In this document: positions 1 through 8,400 of the stretch, piece by piece
Numbering within the stretch: position 1 is the first letter of the stretch
Layout of the letters: each line of letters begins with the position of its first letter
Assembly: GCA_018985225.1 (NCBI GenBank)
Contig: JADGIF010000212.1
Span: forward strand, 1-14,327
Direction: 5' to 3'
Origin: Amoeboradix gromovi
Taxonomy: Eukaryota > Sanchytriomycota > Sanchytriomycetes > Sanchytriales > Sanchytriaceae
DNA: 14,327 nucleotides
Translations under genes and position numbers: made by a program
Notes under the pieces: generated by a model
Told to the model about the DNA's origin: nothing
Seen by the model: only the letters and a program-made list of their open reading frames with translations
Databases searched by the model: none

Positions 1-85
1 TAATTTCTTTTATGCAACTCTTTATTGCCGAGAAAAGTATTTGACAAAACGATTGCAATCAAATTATTGAACCGAGTTACAGAAT

Positions 86-133
86 ATGGCACAAATTCTT
101 GACCTCGTACAAATTATAGAATGCTTAATTTGA
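86..133 (+). other. upstream ORF or lost N-terminal exon of SEC6
   Basis: A 15-codon ORF (MAQILDLVQIIECLI, then TGA) ends 10 nt before the SEC6 start codon, in a different frame. It is amphipathic and leucine/isoleucine-rich, like the extreme N-terminal helix of Sec6 proteins, and the annotated SEC6 frame starts just where that helix would end. It may be a regulatory upstream ORF or a first exon. A 19-nt intron of the type seen elsewhere in this window would give the right frame change, but I find no GT...TTAAT..AG candidate here. A 58-nt GT-AG candidate (107-164) keeps frame but is weak. Confidence 0.3.
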
Positions 134-143
134 AACACATCAA

Positions 144-2162
144 ATGAATCTCCAAGTATCTCAGAATAAACTTATGAACGAAAAGGTAGTGCTGGAGGCA
201 TCGATTCGTAGTAATACTGAGAAGATACTAGGAAATAGTAAAAAATCTCTGGAATATTTATCTGAAATGGTAGTCGATGCTGAGAAAATTCAGGACGCAT
301 CAATTTTAAAACAAGATTTTCAGACAATTGCTAGCATTAAGAATATACAGCACTTGGCTCTTCTATACCATCATCTCAAGTCTACAGAAACTATATGTAG
401 CCAGTTGGCTGGCTTAAAAAAGAGATACAGATCTGTTTCTTTGATTCTAAAAACTTGCCTCCTGGAACCTTTGGGATCTAAAGATGTTCTCTTATATGTG
501 CACTTTGAACTGATACAACTTCTCCAGCTGCAGCAACATCTTCTAACTACGGCACCAATCGAGGTACACCCACTAGTTTCTCAACATTTCCTTAAACTGG
601 ATAAACTGTTTAGAGGTTTCGACAAGTTAATTATTCATTTGATGGCTAACCTATATGAACTAGAATCTGAGCTGATGGTTAAAATGATGAAGATCATTCA
701 TATTAGCGATGAAAGAGGTGCAGGGAATTATAAACAAGTTTTATTTGACATGATTCACGATCTCGTCGCCAAAAGACTTCAAGAACCACTTTCGGCAACT
801 GATAACATTTCAAAAGACCAGCTGGATTCAATACTGGCAATGATGGTAGACGACTTGTTGTTTGTGCGTGAGCAGGTTATCCCAAAAGCTCCACCTTCTT
901 TCAAGCTGTTTCCATTCTTTGCGTTAGAATACCATCGAGCGATATACAACTATATCAATAAAGTACTCAAGAATAATGTTGATGCGGGTACTTTGCTAAG
1001 CATCCTTCAATGGACACAAACTTATTATAAAGTGTTGGAGGAGAAATGTAACATTGCACAAGAGTCACTAAAACCACCACTATTAGATAACCAAGAGCAG
1101 CTACTCCAGAAGGATGTTGTACACTTATTACAGGACACTCTAAAGCAATGGATACAGAACTTGTTGGAGTCAGAAACTAAAGAATTCTTAATTCGTGTAA
1201 AGCAGCCAGAATCAGATGCAGATGGAAAATACCAAATGAATGTACCTACGATCTTATTTAATATAATCAATCAGCAAATTGAAGTCATATTAAGCACTAA
1301 CCAGATAAAACTGATTCAAGCAGTCATTGATGCTTGCTTTGATGCTATGCAAATGTTTATTGTGAACTTCAAAAGATTGGTAACTGAGGAGTACAACAAG
1401 CTTATTAAGGCTCCTGCTTCAATATATGAAGGACTCGCTGACTATTTGATTGCAGTAGCTAATGACTTCATCAGATGCGCTGATCATACAGACGTGCTGA
1501 TGCAGAGGTGTACTAGATGGCCACATGAGGTACAGGATACAAGTAAACTGAGATTGGATGAAGTTCAAAAAACATTCGTAGATGCATCTAGATACGTTGT
1601 GGGGCTGTTGAATGGTATGATTATTCATGATTTACAGGAAGTGAGCAAATTCATGTTTTTGCAAGAATGGTACGGTAGAAATGACTTACCAGCAATCGAG
1701 GCGACACTCCATGATTACTTGCAAGACTTTAAATTACATCTAATCGAATTTTGTTTCTCAAAGCTGGTATCTGAACTTATGGAGCAACTTGTTATTGTCG
1801 TGTTAACAAATATGAAACAAAAGAAGAGCGTATTTACACAAGACACCATGCTGATAAGAACGTGGGTGGATAAAATACAAAACACATTCGTGCAATACAA
1901 ATCAGAGGGAAAAGTACAAAGAGCAATAGATCCTCTGTTAAAGATGGTAAATTTACTGACTGCAGATGGGTCTAGCATGTTTGTGGATGCGTATTCGTTA
2001 TACAAGGCATATCCGGATGTTAAAATTGAATTTCTAGAACAGGTGCTGTATAAAAGAACAGACATTCAATCAAAAGAGATAAAAAATACATTGGAATCTT
2101 TGAAAGAAAAAATGATGGAGAAAAACAGGTCAGGACACACTGTTTTTTCTTTGATAACTTAA
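144..2162 (+). CDS. SEC6: exocyst complex component Sec6 (EXOC3)
   Basis: Sec6 is a core subunit of the octameric exocyst, which tethers secretory vesicles to the plasma membrane before SNARE fusion; yeast Sec6 also binds the t-SNARE Sec9. The 672-residue product is almost wholly alpha-helical, as the family is. The N-terminal coiled coil (NKLMNEKVVLEASI and onward) matches the Sec6 KEKSVVE-type start. The C-terminal domain ends in the family's YPD...VEF/LE.VL..R.D pattern (YPDVKIEFLEQVLYKRTDI, about residues 615-640). Yeast Sec6 is about 805 residues and human EXOC3 about 750, so this copy is short. The first in-frame ATG after a stop at 126-128 is at 144, but a missing short N-terminal exon is possible (see the ORF at 86-133). 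The stop codon TAA overlaps an AATAAA at 2161-2166. No transmembrane segment is expected. The identification is from recalled family patterns, not a search. Confidence 0.85.
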   Translation: MNLQVSQNKLMNEKVVLEASIRSNTEKILGNSKKSLEYLSEMVVDAEKIQDASILKQDFQTIASIKNIQHLALLYHHLKSTETICSQLAGLKKRYRSVSLILKTCLLEPLGSKDVLLYVHFELIQLLQLQQHLLTTAPIEVHPLVSQHFLKLDKLFRGFDKLIIHLMANLYELESELMVKMMKIIHISDERGAGNYKQVLFDMIHDLVAKRLQEPLSATDNISKDQLDSILAMMVDDLLFVREQVIPKAPPSFKLFPFFALEYHRAIYNYINKVLKNNVDAGTLLSILQWTQTYYKVLEEKCNIAQESLKPPLLDNQEQLLQKDVVHLLQDTLKQWIQNLLESETKEFLIRVKQPESDADGKYQMNVPTILFNIINQQIEVILSTNQIKLIQAVIDACFDAMQMFIVNFKRLVTEEYNKLIKAPASIYEGLADYLIAVANDFIRCADHTDVLMQRCTRWPHEVQDTSKLRLDEVQKTFVDASRYVVGLLNGMIIHDLQEVSKFMFLQEWYGRNDLPAIEATLHDYLQDFKLHLIEFCFSKLVSELMEQLVIVVLTNMKQKKSVFTQDTMLIRTWVDKIQNTFVQYKSEGKVQRAIDPLLKMVNLLTADGSSMFVDAYSLYKAYPDVKIEFLEQVLYKRTDIQSKEIKNTLESLKEKMMEKNRSGHTVFSLIT

Positions 2163-2624
2163 TAAATCGTGTTATTATTGCGATATCTCTAATCTAGTAT
2201 AGCAGTTCTTTGTTTTAGTTGATTAAATGATTTAAAATGAGCGCATGACTCTATCGCTTCAGCCAACCAAATATTTGAAGTTTTCTAATTGAATAAAAAG
2301 ATATTTTTGTTTATCATAATTTAGTGAAACCATTTACTGCTCAATGTGTTGAAGGTGTAGAGCTCTAAATAGTAGTAGTTTGGGAACAAATGAATGTAAG
2401 CTTTTCTCGTTTGGAAGTGGAGAGAGATCATACGGTGGCACGACAATACACTTAAATATGACTACCTCTATATAGTCCCGCCACAAGGTGCTGGAAGCGT
2501 GAGCCTTCGCTGTAGCAGATTGACTGGTTTTTTTTGGTTTTTCATTCAAAAATTTTGATTTCTCCCAATTTAAAGAAGAGCTGTGGAAAATTCGTAAATC
2601 AATTTTCAAGGGGGTTACACTTAA
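2163..2624. other. long intergenic region between SEC6 and the SNARE gene
   Basis: These 462 nt hold no convincing gene. A 99-codon minus-strand frame spans part of it but has no recognisable motif and runs over the SNARE start, so I do not call it. The region contains a TATATAG at 2469-2475, an element at 2487-2504 shared with the right-hand intergenic region, and T-runs of 8 (2528-2535) and 5 (2538-2542) that could terminate an RNA polymerase III transcript. The decamer ACACTTAAAT occurs twice, at 2448-2457 and at 2616-2625 against the SNARE ATG. The promoter of the SNARE gene must lie here. Confidence 0.5.
2487..2504 (+). repeat. copy 1 of an 18-nt intergenic element (17/18 match)
   Basis: GGTGCTGGAAGCGTGAGC matches, with one substitution, the minus strand at 13744-13761. 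The similarity continues four bases further on with GCTGTA in both copies. Just before the core, CGCC-ACAA-GGTG here corresponds to CACC-TTAG-GGTG in the other copy; both can form a small stem of four pairs around a 4-nt loop, with an A-U to G-U change. Eight T residues follow 23 nt downstream of this copy. It could be a small RNA gene family or a shared regulatory element. I do not recognise it as a tRNA, 5S, U6 or SRP RNA. Confidence 0.45.
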
Positions 2625-3287
2625 ATGGATCATAATGACGATTTGGAAGTCAATTTCATGAATGAAAGAATTGAAAGGACCAAGCTAAAATCCTTAGAAT
2701 CATCAAGACAGACTGTAAGAAAGTTGAAGGAATCTGAAGATATGGCAGAGCGTAATGTTGTCGCTCTGGCTCAACAATCTAATCAAATTACAAATGTAGA
2801 GGTTGGAATAGCAAAGGTTTCACTAAACGCAGACAAAGCCATTAATAGAACTGACGAGTTGAAAAGATTACAGAAAAATTTCATATCATCTGCATTGAAT
2901 CCCGGTAAAGTTATTGTAAACTGGAAGAGAAAGAGAACTATTAAAGAGGAGGAAAAGAAAATTGAGATGGTAAGGCGAATGGAAATCACTAAACTTTCTG
3001 AAAACAATAGCCGTGCTAACATGGTGCCGCATTCTAGCAAAAGACATGATTCTTCTTATCATCGTGACAGCGTTGCGCCTGATGAGACCCATGATATCCA
3101 CGAGCAAGAAATCAATCGCAACCTTAGTTATATGTCTACTTCTGTCAAAAGATTAAAAGAGATGACAGCAACAATGAATGCAGAATTGGAATCCCAAAAC
3201 TCTAGGCTAACAAATACAGGTAAAGATGCTCTGGAGATGGGTACTCGTGTACGTACTATCGAAACTAGGTTAAAGAAGATCAAGTGA
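2625..3287 (+). CDS. Qbc-SNARE of the Sec9/SNAP-25/SNAP-29 family
   Basis: The 220-residue protein has two SNARE motifs joined by a basic linker. The Qb motif runs about residues 25-85 (SRQTVRKLKESEDMAERN and onward) with zero-layer glutamine Q51. The Qc motif runs about residues 160-218 with zero-layer Q191 (ELESQNSRL). Proteins of this kind pair with a syntaxin and a VAMP/Snc SNARE to drive plasma-membrane fusion. There is no transmembrane segment and no cysteine cluster in the linker, so palmitoylation as in SNAP-25 is unlikely; in this it resembles Sec9 and SNAP-29. It lacks the long N-terminal extension of yeast Sec9. The gene lies directly downstream of SEC6, whose yeast product binds Sec9. 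The stop TGA is 18 nt from the stop of the convergent ligase gene. The start is the first ATG, preceded by ACACTTAA. Confidence 0.85.
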   Translation: MDHNDDLEVNFMNERIERTKLKSLESSRQTVRKLKESEDMAERNVVALAQQSNQITNVEVGIAKVSLNADKAINRTDELKRLQKNFISSALNPGKVIVNWKRKRTIKEEEKKIEMVRRMEITKLSENNSRANMVPHSSKRHDSSYHRDSVAPDETHDIHEQEINRNLSYMSTSVKRLKEMTATMNAELESQNSRLTNTGKDALEMGTRVRTIETRLKKIK

Positions 3288-3292
3288 TGGTG

Positions 3293-3304
3293 AATAAATT
3301 TATT
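3293..3304. terminator. palindromic bidirectional poly(A) signal
   Basis: AATAAATTTATT is its own reverse complement and so reads AATAAA on both strands. It fills 12 of the 18 nt between the SNARE stop (3285-3287) and the spliced ligase stop (3306-3308). Cleavage usually happens 10-30 nt past AATAAA, so each transcript would end inside the coding region of the other gene. The function is inferred from the motif and its position. Confidence 0.6.
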
Positions 3305-3305
3305 A

Positions 3306-4383
3306 TCAAGTTATAAAAGCTCTTCTCAAATCTTTAAATAGATACAATTGACCAGTCCTTCCACATTTTATATGGCCGTTTTCTTTTATCATTTCTGTAC
3401 ATGCCTTGATTAAACAAAATTACCATTTCACTAACAACAAAACCACTAGGCAATACCATTGGCAAGTTATGCTCATTCATTACAGTTCCAGATATAGGGC
3501 ACCTTAAACAAGTGTTAGTTCTATGAGAAAATGGCAGTTTCTCGCTAAATGAGTGCAGATCAGGAGTGCAAACAGGACAATGTGGATGCTTATCTGGATG
3601 GCAAGTTTGAGTTTTAAGAGCTGCTAACCCTGCCTGCAAAGATAATATTAAAATGGGGTGCTGAGTCAAACCATGAATACTTGCAAAATCAGCTTGGAAT
3701 TGAGTTATCAGGGTATCCCATTGGGAATTGTCTAAAAATTTATAGTATATGCTGCATTTTGTGTCTAGCTTTGTGGTCAGCAACCCCATTAAATGATAAA
3801 TGTCTTGCTGATTATCATTTGCAAAGGCAGTAAAATGTTCTCTTGCATATGCGATCGCATCCATTGTACGATTGCTTTTAATTATGTGCACATACTCTTG
3901 TTGCCTGCATCTGAACTCTAACCCAGACTTGTTCTTTTTTAGTAAAGCCCTATTTTCAAAACACCAGGCTAGCAAAAGAGTGCAATCATGTTGCTCTAGT
4001 TTCTGAGTGATGTTTTGAAGCTCTTTAAACAAATTGACGTCACACAAGTTAGTCAGATCAGACTTCTGCATTAAATCATGGGCAGATTGATAACTTTTTA
4101 AATACACAAAATAGTCTACCAGCCATCTATTGAGCCTTGTATGTAATTCGTATTGATCTTGTTTCTCTACTCCGGCTAAATGGTTAATACGCTTCTCTAC
4201 TATTGACGCTTGTAAAAGTTCATCTTGAGAAGTTTGTAATAGTTTAGACTTCAGCTTTTTAAGTCTGTCCTTGTTGTAAGTCTGTGGCTGCTTTATTTCT
4301 TTTTCAACCCATTTGAGTGTGAGCCGGTTCGCTTTTTTCAACAGTTCAATTGGTACCTTAAGAAAACTATTTTGTAGGTCCAT
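3306..4383 (-). CDS. FYV10: GID/CTLH E3 ubiquitin ligase subunit Fyv10/Gid9 (MAEA), one 19-nt intron
   Basis: This is the catalytic-module RING subunit of the GID/CTLH ubiquitin ligase, which in yeast degrades gluconeogenic enzymes. Spliced as 4383-3424 plus 3404-3306 (minus strand) it gives 352 residues, a little shorter than human MAEA (396). Visible parts in order: an N-terminal helical region; a LisH-like segment near residues 80-115 (RLNRWLVDYFVYLKSY); CTLH/CRA helices to about residue 260; and a C-terminal RING-Gid domain from CPVC (269-272) through C292, C295 and SGTVMNEHNLPMVLPSG to a final C334 in KCGRTGQLY. The family usually has CPRTG there, so the proline is replaced by glycine. 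Unspliced, the frame would run on to 3334 as a non-homologous tail and lose the last zinc ligand. Removing 3405-3423 joins VSEM to ACTEMIKENG, which matches the MAEA pattern SE.AL.EM..KNNG.V.C. The start is the first ATG. Confidence 0.88.
3405..3423 (-). other. 19-nt spliceosomal intron in FYV10
   Basis: On the minus strand the sequence is gtaattttgtttaatcaag, lying in phase 0 between the ATG codon for M320 and GCA for A321. It has GT and AG ends, a TTAAT at positions 11-15 and AAG at the acceptor. The downstream frame (ACTEMIKENG... to RAFIT and TGA at 3306-3308) is clearly the MAEA C-terminus, so a frame change is required. A 37-nt alternative (GTGAAA to ACAG) also keeps frame but deletes the conserved SE.A segment. 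Using the later acceptor TACAG with the same donor runs at once into stops. A sequencing frameshift is the main competing explanation. Confidence 0.8.
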
Positions 4384-4404
4384 GTATCAAAAAATCGTAG
4401 TTAC

Positions 4405-4430
4405 ATTAATTATCAATTGAAATCCCATTT
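4405..4430 (-). promoter_or_regulatory. candidate promoter motif upstream of FYV10
   Basis: In gene direction, AAATGGGATTTCAATTGAT (4430-4412) lies 28 nt before the FYV10 start codon. A near-copy precedes HGH1 at 5424-5405. The 118-nt gap (4384-4501) must hold the FYV10 promoter. The role is inferred only from the repetition. Confidence 0.3.
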
Positions 4431-4501
4431 ATTCCCTTTCTTTTGTCCGATAGTTCAAGAGCATGTTTGAATGATAATAAATAGCCAATAAACAAATTTA
4501 C

Positions 4502-5335
4502 TTAGTTGCCAATTGTAGATTCTTCTTTAGCTAATATAAGCTCCACACAATTGAGTATTAATTGATTTACTTCTGTCCAATTTCTTTCAGATGCAAAAAC
4601 ATCCAAATGCCTAATAAGATAATAGACTCCAGTCTGAATAACACCTCGACGAATATCTGCAGAGCCATTTAACAGAATTATAAGAAGCTCGACAAATATT
4701 TTAGGAGGCTCTTTGATTTCCACGTCTTCTAATAAAAATATAAATTCCGAAATTTCATCTTTTTCGAATTCTTCCATGGCACGCTCATCATTAATTATCG
4801 ACTCATGAAATCCGATAACTGCCAACTGCCCTAGATACTCAGGTAAGAGATCAAGCAGTGGCACATGTGTGTCTTTATTAAACGCTAAATTCTTCATTAT
4901 GCCAATAACAAATGGATGGTTTTTAAAACTAGGCAGATATTCCAGTAGACTCCTATGTGACTCTTTTAACCTCGATACGTTAACTAGAACACCTAGCATG
5001 TGATCATGATCCGTGGTTACAAACTTGTTAAACTGAAAATGTTTAAAGATTTTCATATCAGTGTCCTCAAAGACCCTACTTAAATTCATTAGAACTTTGC
5101 ATGCGTCATCGCTCTTAATGCTAGCCTCCATCAAAGCATCTAGATTGATGGGGGCGTGCACTAATGACAAGTTGTACAATGGCTCATAACATTTTTTCTC
5201 CAAAAGCTGCGTGTACAATATTTCTTTCGTTTGAATAGAAAGCTGCCTAAAAGGAAGTGCAGTCAAGTACGACAATGCCTCACTTTTGACATTTGTATCT
5301 AGCAAAGATATTAAGTCATACACTGAATCATCCAT
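4502..5335 (-). CDS. HGH1: HGH1 family armadillo-repeat protein (eEF2 folding adaptor)
   Basis: HGH1 is a cytosolic armadillo-repeat protein that in yeast and human cells assists folding of eEF2 with the chaperonin TRiC/CCT. The 277-residue product is all-helical with no membrane segment. The C-terminal half carries the family's most recognisable stretch: HPFVIGIMKNLAFNKDTH (compare the family's IKNCCF...H), then LLPEYLGQLA..., a KEPPKIFVELLIILL helix and finally RRGVIQTGVYYLIRHLD (compare R..LRE.GVYPILRELH). It is shorter than human HGH1 (about 390) and yeast Hgh1 (about 394), mostly at the N-terminus. It sits in tandem with GCN2 upstream (160-nt gap) and FYV10 downstream (118-nt gap). No AATAAA follows its stop on the coding strand. 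The assignment is from motif memory; another ARM-repeat protein is the alternative. Confidence 0.7.
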   Translation of the reverse strand: MDDSVYDLISLLDTNVKSEALSYLTALPFRQLSIQTKEILYTQLLEKKCYEPLYNLSLVHAPINLDALMEASIKSDDACKVLMNLSRVFEDTDMKIFKHFQFNKFVTTDHDHMLGVLVNVSRLKESHRSLLEYLPSFKNHPFVIGIMKNLAFNKDTHVPLLDLLPEYLGQLAVIGFHESIINDERAMEEFEKDEISEFIFLLEDVEIKEPPKIFVELLIILLNGSADIRRGVIQTGVYYLIRHLDVFASERNWTEVNQLILNCVELILAKEESTIGN

Positions 5336-5404
5336 CTGGACTCACTCCACAGTTTTATCCGTTAACCCAAATGTGAATTTCTTAAATAATTCATTGTTAC
5401 TCTA

Positions 5405-5424
5405 ATCAATTCGAAATCCCACTT
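5405..5424 (-). promoter_or_regulatory. candidate promoter motif upstream of HGH1
   Basis: In gene direction, AAGTGGGATTTCGAATTGAT differs from the copy before FYV10 (AAATGGGATTTCAATTGAT) by one substitution and one inserted base. It ends 69 nt before the HGH1 ATG, in the 160-nt gap between GCN2 and HGH1. The conserved core is TGGGATTTC followed by AATTGAT. This is inference from repetition. Confidence 0.3.
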
Positions 5425-5495
5425 TTTCATGACCTTTGAGGCATGGTTCAATTTTGTTTGGTAACACTCACAATCAGTAGAAACACTAGCAATAG

Positions 5496-8400
5496 TTACT
5501 GGGGGTACAGCATTTGTTGATTGTCTATTGTAAATATAAGTATCTGATTATAGATTTTAACTTGTCGCTGAATGCTTTTAATGGTACCTTTAATTTCTTC
5601 ACTTATCACTAAGTCGTTAATTATCAACGCTTGATATAGCTGTTTGTATGTTACTTCCACCACATATACAGGTGCACTATGTATTGTGTCACTATAGTCT
5701 TTCAGTCTGTCCAGTATCTGTTGGACAGGCCTTTTATATATCTTTCTTTCAAAGTTTACAATATTTGCTGCCATTTTAATGTTTGTATTCTTGTTCAAGA
5801 TAGTATTCAGCTCTATTAAAATCTGCGACTGCTGTATTTCTCTCTCCGACTTTGACTGCAAGTCTCTCAATTTTACTATTTTTGAGTTCTTCATGATCAA
5901 TAGATGACTCAAGTTGCTATAACTGCTGTTGTTGTCAAAGTGATCAATGGGGCCTGTCCAAACATCACAACTTATGTCATTGTGTCTTAACATTTTCGCA
6001 ATTTCATGCTTTTCTTTTATTAGTCCGGGATCGTAACTGCATATCATAACAATTGAGTTTTCCTTAATGTCTTGAGAGTATCTCATTAGAAGAGGTATAC
6101 CAAACCTTACTGTATATGATGTTTGCTTGCTCTCGTTCATTTTATTCAAATCAAATTGTTGCTCACCAACTGCACCGACATGGACCTTGTCTTGGTTTTC
6201 TATGCACAATTGAAAATATATTCCATTGGCTTCCAGATGGGTAGGGGCTAAAATTGGATTCCACACAACATGGTCCTGTCCAATAAGCTGAATTATGAGC
6301 TTATCGACATTTGTTATTTTGGAGTATTTGTTGATAGAGCATGGCAAATCAAGGTCTTCAAAAGGCAGCCTCTGATTGTATTTATCTAATAGATTGTGAT
6401 CCACTACAGAGGGAATTTGTAAATCCCTGGTACTAAATCTGTGGCTAGGCAATAAATGCAAAACTTTAAATAACATTTGCCTGTCGGAATCGTTAGATGC
6501 GATAAGCTGCAATAGATCATTTAGGATTAAACAATGATTCAAGCACAAATACCAGTTTTTGATACCTAAATTATCCATTAAATCATTGCATAACATGACC
6601 GATTCCAAAACAGCAAATTTGTTAAATTCATCATCATCTACATTTCCTACGACAGCATATAATGACTGAGGTATTTGTCTAGGTTGATTTAATGCTGCAG
6701 AACTTCTATAGATATCATTTTGGATATATATCTTTGAAAATGGGAAATGTATCTTGGACAAAATGCGAGACAAGTTAACACTCTGATCCCAAGGCAACAC
6801 AACAGAAGCACCCAGTGGATCGATTAAAAATGCCGAATCAGTTGATCTCATTGTTTCCACCACATTTTGTGTATATGGCATCAGTAATGGTGGATTGTAC
6901 ATTATAGCGCCTCTGGCTATAAACAAGCGCTGCAACAACTGCTGCACTTTGTGCGTATGGCCTGACTGTGATACCAGATCCTGTATGTTAGCGTCTACGT
7001 CATATGTTGCATCCTTGAAGACCTTTACAGTTCTTTTTAACAACTCGCTAGTGACCTGTCTAATACCTGTTTGATTGCTCAAAACTATCTCTGTGGCTTT
7101 ACTTGTGTTGATTGCTTGTAAGGAATCAGGAAATATTCCAGAAGTTAGTAGGTCTGTACTTGTTGGCCTTTTTTCAGGATCATGGCATAACAGTGAGTTT
7201 ATTAAATTGTATTGCGTTCTTAACTTCATGTCAAAGTCATTGGGAAATTTGATTTCTGGCAGTCTTAAATCTTCTAGCACATGAACTCTTTGCATGCTAG
7301 TAGTAAACTTGTAGAATAATTCAAATAATATAATACCAAGCGAATATATATCTACTTTAACTGTAAAAGCAGTTTTTCTATTTGTCAGTTGGTTAGGATC
7401 GATGTAAAGCCGAGTCCCAACAGCATCTGTTGTTACTGACTTACTTTTACTGTGGTGACGCAAGGGAGAATTTAAAGTTGTTGAATTCTGTTTAGATATT
7501 TCCACCTGCGCAGTTACGAATATTGACAATCCAAAGTCACCTAGCTTGATGTTATCATACTTGTCAATAAACACATTCTTCGGATTCAGGTCACGATGTA
7601 TAATATTTATTGAATGTATATGCTGCAATGCCTCACATATCTGTTGAAAATACTTCCAAGCTTGCTCAGTAGATCTTATGTTTTTATCTATGGAATCTCT
7701 TAAGCTCAAATTATCGCAAAACTCCATTTGAATGTATAAAACCTCTTTTTGTTGAAAATCGTGGTCGTCATCATTGCTGGACTCCAAGATCTCGCCACTT
7801 TTCTTGAGAAACGAAACTTGTGGTGATATAAGTGCTGGTTGGAGATCTGCGTAGTCGAATTCGATCTCAACATCTGAATAAGATTTCCTTAAATATAAAG
7901 AATCGCTTTCTGAATCTAACTCTGACTCAGAACTAGAATTTTGTCTACTAGCGCTAGTGCTTTGATATTGTTCTAACCAAGAATGAAAGTAACGTACGCA
8001 TCTTGGCGAATCTATTTGGCTTAGCGATCTAATTTCTCTCGTAATCTGTTTATAAGATGAATGATTCTTATACAACTTGATTTTTTTTATTGCATAATAC
8101 TTTCCATCTAGTTTGTTAAGCACTTTATGTACAGTACCAAACCCACCGCTTCCTATCAGTGCTATTTCCTCAAAGTCTTTTATATATCTACTACTGTGGG
8201 GCACGAATGTGGAAGGAGTGTTCGGAGATATACCTAACTGCTCCAAGTAGGCATCATTTGACAGGTCCCGGGAATTGTAAATTGAGTTGAAAGTTTTACC
8301 ATCAAATAAGGCTGACTCCATCTTTTGCAGTTCGTTGAAGGAGGGTCTGTCTCTAGGATCTATGCTCGTACAGCTTGTTAATACATCTATAAATACGTTT

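Noticed and set aside
2334-2633. 99-codon minus-strand frame between SEC6 and the SNARE gene
   Set aside because: It has no recognisable motif, overlaps the SNARE start, and covers the shared intergenic element and T-runs; it looks like chance.
3334-3404. Unspliced C-terminus of the FYV10 product
   Set aside because: The tail (VILFNQGMYRN and onward) does not match the family, whereas the frame after the 19-nt intron does.
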